Shown: positions 58,501-64,000 of the stretch, one piece after another
How positions within the stretch are numbered: the first letter of the stretch is position 1
Layout: every line of letters starts with the position of its first letter
Source: Nectonema munidae
Lineage: Eukaryota; Nematomorpha; Nectonematoida; Nectonematidae
Reading direction: 5' to 3'
DNA: 64,000 nt
NCBI GenBank assembly: GCA_030549495.1
Contig: JAUIRK010000728.1
Span: 124,001-188,000, forward strand
Notes under the pieces: model-generated
Database searches by the model: none
Seen by the model: the letters and a program-made list of their open reading frames with translations, nothing else
Told to the model about the DNA's origin: nothing
Program-made: the position numbers and the translations under genes

Positions 58501-61500
58501 TCACCTCAATGGGCATATCTGTAAGAAATATTGTTTCTCAATCTTTTATATTATTTATGTCAATTTTTGATCACCCTTCTGAAAATCCTCAAACTTTTTT
58601 TCTTTTTATTTTGATACAAAATTAGGCTTGTACCATATTTCCTCAGAAGGAAATTCACAATATATCTCCTGAAATCTAACTGGCCAAGTTTATCTACAAA
58701 CATTAAATATATAAGGTTGAGACTTATAGCAATTCTTTTTTTTAGACGAATATCTTGACGCCATCCTCAAAGTTTGATCTGTTTCTTGATGTGTTTGATC
58801 TCATTGTCAAAGTTACTTTGGAGTTTAACTCTTTCACTTTTTAATCAAAACCGTGCTAATCAAGGAGTTTAAATTACAGTAGTTTAGATAGATAATGTAG
58901 TTTAATTTAGTGTAGTTAGATACTGTATTTTAAACTACTGTACTTTAAAATCAAGTTTTATATTGAAGAAAAAGTGAAGCAAAACATTTTTGTTTAAAAA
59001 TACAAATAAATAAAAAAATAACTCAAGACGTATTTTTGGTAAAAAACATATCCAAAGTGCTTTGTACTTTATTCTTGGTTCTCTCTTTATAAAGTTCTTC
59101 ATAACATTTTACTGTTAAATCAATTTTTTGACAAATTTGACAACTTCTTTCATTGTCTGGGTCAGCCTCACAGATAAATTGCTTTATGCTTTCAACTTTG
59201 CAAAGTATTTCTTTAAGATTTTCTTTTGATATTTCTTTAACATTATCAACCATGCCTCCGTCTTTTTCCAAATCATTATCACTTTCATATGCTCTTTCCT
59301 GATCAATATTCATCAAATCATTAACACTTAACTCTTCAGTATGTGTTTCTATTAGTTCAAATATGCTTTGATTATCTAACTACCAAACCCAAGTTTTTTC
59401 CAACAATATTCTTTTCTGCCACTAATTCATCAAAGGCATTGTTTGTTGCTGTATTTTTTTGAAATGTTTCTGAAAAAAGATTTTTCCAAGATGATGCTAA
59501 AGTAGGCATATTTACTTGTCCCCAAGCTTTTTGTATGCCATCAATAGCATCTTTAATTGAATTTTTTTTCCAAAATATCGAAAGTGATTCTGCTTCATTT
59601 TTAGAAACACTTTTAAATGCTTTTTCAAAGGTGTTTTTAAGATAAAGCGCTTTGAACGTAGCGATAACTCCTGAATCCATGGGTTGAAGTATTGAAGTTG
59701 TATTAGGAGGAAGAAATAAAACGTTAATTTCTTCAAACTTTTCAGATAAACAAATTGAATGACCCGGTGCATTATCCAATATAAGAAGCACTTTAAATTG
59801 AAGATTATTTTTCTCACAATATTTTTTTACATTGGGGTAGAAGTTTTTTTCAAACCAATTTTCAAAGATTGCTTTTGTTAGCCATGCTTTCTTATTAGCA
59901 TGCCATATAACAGGAAGCTTTGACTTGTCGCATGAACGAAGACATCTCGGATTATATGATTTATTAATCATAAGTGGTTTTAGTTTAAAGTCACCATTTG
60001 CATTACCGCCAATCAAGAGTGTGATTCGTTCCTTTGACATTTTGTAACCTCGCGCAACTTTTTCATTTCGAGCTAGAAACAAACTGTTTTTTGTTAAAGT
60101 ATCGTGTGTGATACCGCACAAATGATAGGATTCAATGGCGTATCGTATATGATACGTTGGGCTTTAGTGAAATAATCTTGAATGATAGTTGAGTCGTATG
60201 AACATTAGGTTGAATTTTCCTAAAAGCGAACCAATATATGAAGGGGCTGACTGGTTCAAAGACGGGGTTTCATGAAACCAAATTTATTTCATTATAACCG
60301 AAATTCGTCATATAAGAACTCACCGTTTAAAAGGTAAATGTTATGATAAAAATGAACTATCTGTGTATGCGTCTTTGATCATGCTTCAGAATGTCATTTG
60401 TGTCTGGACACTCTGCGGTGAGCTTCTACCTGGCGATCTGGGTGGCTTGGTATCTACAAATGCGCTTCAAGTGTTTCTATCTCACCGGCCTGCGTACCCT
60501 CTTCCAAGTTGGCTTGATGTGGCTCGCCATCTACACCGCTTGCTCCAGAGTCAGTGACTACAAGCACCATTGGTCTGACGTCATGGCTGGCGCCCTTACG
60601 GGCTGCATCATGTGCTACTTCGCTGTAACTCATTCCTTATTACATTATCACATTTAGACCTAAATTTTTAATTCTTATTTTGACAATCACATTTAGACCT
60701 AAATTTTTCTAACCTCCCTTTTTTGACATAATATAAGATTAGTGAATGAAAAATTGAGATTCTTATAAATGCTTCGGGATTCTGTTCTTACAACCCTATG
60801 AAAGGGCCGAATATAAAATGTATACGCTGTGTGCGAGATTATATCCAAGCAAAGCAGACGATATCTAAAAAAACGCAGACGATTTATATTCAAAGTCATT
60901 GAAAAAAGCAGACGAAGATGAAATTACTTATGTTCTAAAATAGGAACATTGGCCGTAAATGGATTAAGATTTCGACGGGTTTTTCGTTCAATAGTCATAT
61001 TATTTTAATCATTAGTGATGTGTTTGCAAGTCACTACTTCATCATCTGCTTTGACAGTGATGGGTTCCTATCATCATTTTTAATGAATTTTTTATACGCC
61101 TAAAACGCGTTTTGAATGAACTTAAAAATTTGGTAATTGAAAGATTAAAGCATGGAGAATGCACTAGCAGTATCTCTAGAAACTTTGCATTGCATCAATC
61201 TACTGTCTCAAAATTATTTCTTGGACAAGAAACATGGAGGTGATCGATCACATGACTAAACTCAATGAGGAAGATAACTTTACAATTTAATCATGGTTTG
61301 ATGACATTCCATTCCTTACTCTTTCAAAGCTTGAAGAAAGAGTAATGGATGAATTAAAAATAAAAGTAAGCTCTAGCACTATTGTTAGACTCCTTAGAGC
61401 CGTTGTTCTTATACCTGAAAGAACCTCTTTTTAATAACAATCGAAAAAAGAAAATAATAAGCTACAAAATTTAGAAGCTAGAAATTAGTTTTTTTGGCGA

Positions 61501-62494
61501 AGTTGATTTTTCCGTTTCATGCAGACCAAAGAAAGGGCGTACTAAAAAAAGGGTTTTCTCCTAATGTTGCTGTTCCTAATGGAAGAAGCAGAAACATTTC
61601 TGTTATTGCAACAATGAAATACCGTATCACCAAATTTGAGCGAGAAGTTTTCAAAATTCTCTTCTTAACCCATTTACGACCAATGTTCCTATTTTGGAAC
61701 ATAAGTAATTTCATATTCGTCTGCTTTTTTCAATGACTTTGAATATAAATCGTCTGCGTTTTTTTAAAAATCGTCTGCTTTGCTTGGTCTTAAATGGGTT
61801 AAAATGAAAGATTCATGTGCTAATAAAAACATAATGAACGCATTTTTGTACTTGACAATGCAAGACTATCTATATATAGTTTGATGAAATTTCATCAGAT
61901 AATTGTGATTGCTTGTACAGAAAAATGCTTGGATATATTTCGCATCACAAGTTTTTCAAAATTAATAATAAAAATGGCTTATAGTTACTATATTAAACAA
62001 TTAATTATCTCTAATATTTTTCTTATATATAATGAAAAGTTATGGCTAATCAGTCAATGATATGACTATTGGTGCAAATATATGACCAATGTTTGTAATA
62101 ATAATATGACTTGACCCGAAAAACCCTATATTTAATTTTTATCAAAATTGCCCTTTGAATACTTTCGTTTTAAGCCGAGTAGAGAATATTTGATATAGTT
62201 TTGAAGGAGCCGATAAAATCTCTTCATTTATAAGTGGAAACCACTGCATCTGTCCACAAGTATTTTTTGTCATATTCAACTCTTCGCTATCTCTACTTCA
62301 ATTTTCCCATACATATTTTTATTTACATGTCTCAGTTTCCATAACGAATATGAAATCTACAAAAATAAAGCAAAAATTTTTTGGTTATGTTTTAGGTTAA
62401 TTTGTTAAGCAGATTAGACAAAGCTTTTAAGGAAGACTTATCGGCAAGAATCATATTTATCATTCCTAATCTTTTTCGACATATCTATTTTTAA
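52546..62494 (+). CDS. PLPP: Lipid phosphate phosphatase (PAP2/PLPP, wunen-like)
   Basis: Integral membrane enzyme that removes phosphate from phosphatidate, lysophosphatidate and sphingosine-1-phosphate with its active site outside the cell or in the lumen. Exons: 52546-52779 (ATG at 52546 or 52588; GFFCDDQSLMHPYRDSTVS), 55710-55822, 56574-56650, 57718-57865, 60390-60624 and tentatively 62396-62494. The three PAP2 signatures are complete: KFTVGRLRP (KxxxxxxRP) at ~57727, SGHS at ~60403, and SRVSDYKHHWSD at ~60545 with its His and Asp. Phases agree at every junction (0, 2, 1, 2, 0). Total length would be about 301 residues with six hydrophobic segments, normal for the family. If the acceptor TTTCTAG at 52621-52627 is used, an extra upstream exon supplies the N-terminus. 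Introns are full of transposons, including a Tigger in the last large one. Confidence 0.9.
53178..53480. repeat. MITE copy of the G-tract family in PLPP intron 1
   Basis: It starts with CGCACATCCTCGAAATTATT followed by a G run at 53206-53219, then shares its body with the copies at 914 and 27427 through ataagactactttat, agcgaaaatatttta and aactga.ggttggagagtt. Confidence 0.7.
54324..54546. mobile_element. hAT-type MITE, 223 bp, perfect 8-bp target duplication
   Basis: The ends CAGTGGCGTAGACAG and CTAGCTACCCCACTG are imperfect inverted repeats. GAGAGAAG stands immediately outside both (54316-54323 and 54547-54554). Two poly-G runs (about 54353-54363 and 54497-54510) lie inside. It is in PLPP intron 1, and the intact duplication indicates a fairly recent insertion. 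Confidence 0.88.
54990..55110. repeat. MITE end of the G-tract family
   Basis: A G-rich strip (near 55037-55053), a C run at about 55072-55087 and the end GAATGTGCGCCCTTGATG mark the right end of another copy in PLPP intron 1. Confidence 0.55.
56130..56290. repeat. Possible MITE with ATTATTTGGG inverted ends
   Basis: ATTATTTGGGATATGG near 56170 and CCTCCCAAATAATAG near 56253 are inverted, enclosing a GGGGAGGGAGAGGGGG strip, followed by TATGCGCGCTTGACT that resembles a decayed family end. It lies in PLPP intron 2. Confidence 0.4.
57600..57673 (-). repeat. hAT-type terminus in PLPP intron 3
   Basis: The minus strand reads CAGTGCTCAGCAACATATGTG then GCCGGCCCACACCAG, the form of a hAT end. The partner end was not found. 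Confidence 0.4.
58311..58471. mobile_element. Foldback MITE in PLPP intron 4
   Basis: Arms of about 40 bases are inverse copies: ACACTTTATTGGTGATGTTG at the left, continuing to CGGAGTATA, and its inverse ending at 58471. The loop of ~80 bases is unrelated AT-rich DNA. No target duplication could be assigned. Confidence 0.8.
59023..60121 (-). pseudogene. Tigger-type (pogo family) transposase lacking its DNA-binding domain
   Basis: Minus-strand frame 60121-59372 starts inside the DDE domain and shows LLIGGNANGDFKLKPLMI, VLLILDNAPGH (second catalytic Asp), and VLFLPPNTTSILQPMDSGVI, all diagnostic of TIGD/Tigger proteins. After the stop at 59372 the C-terminal part continues in another frame to VQSTLDMFF at about 59040. 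The helix-turn-helix and CENP-B domains expected upstream are absent. Minus-strand sequence at 60280-60325 (ATATGACGAATTTCGGTTATAAT) resembles Tigger terminal repeats, so an internal deletion probably removed the N-terminus. It lies in PLPP intron 4, antisense to the gene. Confidence 0.88.
60647..60712. repeat. Short tandem repeat, 39-bp period
   Basis: ATCACATTTAGACCTAAATT occurs at 60647 and 60686. It follows the fifth PLPP exon by about 20 bases, within the putative intron 5 donor region. Confidence 0.85.
60833..60963 (-). mobile_element. piggyBac-type MITE, left copy of an inverted pair
   Basis: Near-identical inverse of 61669-61798 over about 115 bases (caagcaaagcagacg, cgcagacgatttatattcaa, aggaacattgg). 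Its ends are worn: ATATCC replaces CCC at the left and GGA-TTAA stands at the right (TTAA at 60964-60967). Confidence 0.8.
61090..61665 (+). pseudogene. Tc1/IS630-type transposase remnant
   Basis: Plus-strand pieces: NELKNLVIERLKHGECTSSI then SRNFALHQSTVSK (helix-turn-helix, 61118-61210), LEERVMDELKIKVSSSTIVR (second helix region, 61332-61400), then GEVDFSVSCRPKKGRTKK with FSPNVAVPNGRSRNISVIAT (61495-61610), the 'DE..F..S.R...GRS..G....VVP..RSRNIS' segment around the first catalytic residue. There are at least three stops or frame changes. It ends abruptly at the TTAA of the adjoining MITE. Confidence 0.75.
61669..61798 (+). mobile_element. piggyBac-type MITE, 130 bp, perfect TTAA flanks
   Basis: TTAA-CCCATTTACGACCAATG at the left and CTTAAATGGG-TTAA at the right, with TTAA at 61665-61668 and 61799-61802. 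No coding capacity. Subterminal words (gaccaatgttcctat at one end, agaccaagcaaagcagacg at the other) match the copies at 41426 and 60833. Confidence 0.9.
62396..62494 (+). CDS. PLPP: Candidate last exon of PLPP
   Basis: After a GGTTATGTTTTAG acceptor the phase required by the preceding exon gives VNLLSRLDKAFKEDL... for 32 residues to TAA at 62492-62494, overlapped by AATAAA at 62493-62498. The FAV-NLLSRLDKAF join would stand where other LPPs have the end of helix six and a '..YVSD.F' segment. The sequence similarity is weak and the exon-5 donor (GTAACT) is poor, so another terminal exon is possible. Confidence 0.35.
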   Translation, partial: VNLLSRLDKAFKEDLSARIIFIIPNLFRHIYF

Positions 62495-62499
62495 TAAAA

Positions 62500-63563
62500 C
62501 GTATTTATTGTGTCTGGAGAAAATAAGAGGAAGCGTTAAAAATATGATACACGATGGTCAGTTATTAACTTTGACGACCACCAGTCTGACCACGGTGTGC
62601 CAATAATATAATCGTCTTTAAATAAGCCGACGATGATTAGTCTTCAAAATTATGATCCTCAAAGGTTTAAGCAGAGCTATTTATTTTTTTTATAAAAAAA
62701 ATTCTCACCTTTTTAAAAAATGCTGCCTATTTTTGTCTTTTTTTTTTTTAAAAAACAAAAATTTAAAATTAATTTAAATACTATAACAGCCAACTATGAC
62801 TAATTCAGAATGCTCATGACTGGATAGTATAGATTTAAATATGTAATTAAATATGATATTAGTACAGTATTATTTACTCATATAATTGTATATAATTTGT
62901 TTAGTTGAGATATTTTTGCCTCGCTAAGGATATTGAAACCACACTCTCTCCCCCATCTTTGCCTGCCTTCTATGCTCACTTCCAGCTGAGGGAATCAGAT
63001 CTGATTAAAATCATGGAAGAGAGTTTGTGAAAGAACTGCTTCACCTCATCTTACTTCGCCACAATCCGTTGAATTCACATTTAACATGTCCTCAAACTCA
63101 ACATGCACATACACATATATTTATTTTATTCACTTCATGAAACGTTAAGATTTATTATCAATATCATAAGCTTATGTATAATAACTGTTAAATTTGCAAA
63201 TGAGCTCAAACTCATGAGTTTATGTTTTAGAATCTCCTACCTGTTGAATCAAAAGCAATTATTATAATCAAGTCAATCATATTTTTATTATTATACTGTC
63301 TTTTTAATCAGATTCTTTTATCGATGAGTTTTTTTAACTGAATTATCTCAATAATTTCGTGTCTAAATTTTAATGAATCAAAATAAAATGCCTACATTTC
63401 TTTACAAGAAATATGCAAAACATGCTATCATTAAACAGAGATATTTAAAGCTAATATAGAAATTACTTTGGAAATTGGATTAACATAAATAAAGCTTAAC
63501 AGGTAGAGAAAAATGGAGTGGTTTTAACACAGAGTACACAAGTGAAAGAATAAAATATTACAT
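62500..63563. other. Convergent intergenic region, nothing recognised
   Basis: AT-rich DNA between the 3' ends of PLPP and the TCERG1-like gene, with a slightly less AT-rich patch at 62940-63080 that has no long frame. Confidence 0.5.
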
Positions 63564-63569
63564 TTTATT
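63564..63569 (-). promoter_or_regulatory. Likely polyadenylation signal of the TCERG1-like gene
   Basis: TTTATT on the plus strand (AATAAA on minus) lies about 165 bases past the stop codon at 63734-63736. Confidence 0.4.
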
Positions 63570-63733
63570 AAAAAGATCGGATCTTAAAACACACACATAT
63601 ATATGTATATATTTTGAGGAAAGGAAGCTAAATAAATGGATAATATTCACTTGAAGAATAATTAAAATATAGAGAATGGATGATTAGGTTAGTAGGTACA
63701 ACAGAGGGAAGAAGCAGGAGCAGCAGCGCCTCT

Positions 63734-63932
63734 CTATTCCCAACGCTTTCTCGGCTCTGAAGCAGTGGGAGGGGGAGGTGTTCCGCGCCTATCCAGATCA
63801 TGTATGTAATTGTGAATGATGCTCTTGCGTTCCTCGGGCAAATCCTCCAGAACCAAGTAGCGTTGATCCTTCGCCAAAATCTGCTCTATTTCATGCATAT
63901 GCGTCGAGTTTTCATTCAGTATTTTTCTCGAT
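63734..63932 (-). CDS. TCERG1: Transcription elongation regulator 1 (TCERG1/CA150)-like, last exon
   Basis: TCERG1 is a nuclear protein with WW and FF domains that links RNA polymerase II elongation with splicing. This exon codes for the conserved tail: SRKILNENSTHMHEIEQIL, QRYLVLEDLPEERKSII, and DLDRRGTPPPPTASEPRKRW plus E, then stop. The human protein ends 'RYLVLDCVPEERRKLIV..VDDLDRRGPPPPPTASEPTRRSTK', so the match is very good. The acceptor GATTTTAG lies just beyond 63932. All upstream exons lie past the right edge of the window. Its GC content is above the background, as expected for real coding DNA here. Confidence 0.9.
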
Positions 63933-64000
63933 CTAAAATCAAAGCATTTCAATGCAAAAACTTTTTACTCAAGAATACAGACATCTTTTACAATTTGGTA

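Overview
This window is an AT-rich, intron-containing, repeat-laden piece of animal nuclear DNA. Two of the introns are only 57-58 bp, transposon remnants are numerous and varied, and the Sds3-like gene has the usual metazoan layout. An arthropod is the best guess, and a copepod-like crustacean is possible; this is inference, with no species-specific marker in the sequence. All identifications are from reading and remembered family motifs, not from searches.

Four host genes can be supported. (1) 8850-13643, minus strand: an SDS3/SUDS3-like subunit of the SIN3 histone-deacetylase complex, with three 3' exons packed around 57-58 bp introns and coiled-coil exons 2 and 4 kb further upstream. (2) 34167-41770, plus strand: ribosomal protein L10a (uL1), four coding exons, with the tiny start-codon exon not located. 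(3) 52546-62494, plus strand: a lipid phosphate phosphatase (PAP2/PLPP, wunen-like), with all three phosphatase signature motifs spread over five well-supported exons and a sixth, tentative one. (4) 63734-63932, minus strand: the last exon of a TCERG1/CA150-like transcription elongation regulator, which runs off the right edge. Genes 3 and 4 converge. They act in unrelated processes (chromatin repression, translation, lipid signalling, transcription/splicing coupling) and nothing suggests coordinated function.

The rest is mostly transposon fossils. Left part (0-18 kb): a G-tract-rich MITE family, a long (GA)n tract, a LINE reverse-transcriptase fragment split by a younger insertion with a 9-bp duplication, a second LINE on the minus strand, a hAT-type MITE, an 84-bp minisatellite, a 5'-truncated RTE-like LINE with a perfect 17-bp target duplication, a Penelope-like element with a GIY-YIG domain, and a decayed LINE. 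Middle (18-34 kb): long stretches without recognisable content, a ~150-bp tandem array, tRNA-derived SINEs, a 425-bp (TC)n tract and two opposed copies of a hAT-like non-autonomous element. The RPL10A introns hold a near-palindromic MITE, a pogo-type transposon with both ends, a hAT remnant and a piggyBac-type MITE.

Right part (42-64 kb): a decayed piggyBac transposase, a LINE, a FLYWCH-MULE fossil, a ZBED-type hAT fossil, and, inside or next to PLPP, a hAT MITE with a perfect 8-bp duplication, a foldback element, a Tigger transposase and a Tc1/IS630-type remnant bracketed by inverted piggyBac MITEs. I found no clearly new biological system. The most informative observations are the datable nested insertions, the FLYWCH-MULE and Penelope fossils, and the gene-model questions in PLPP, RPL10A and Sds3.
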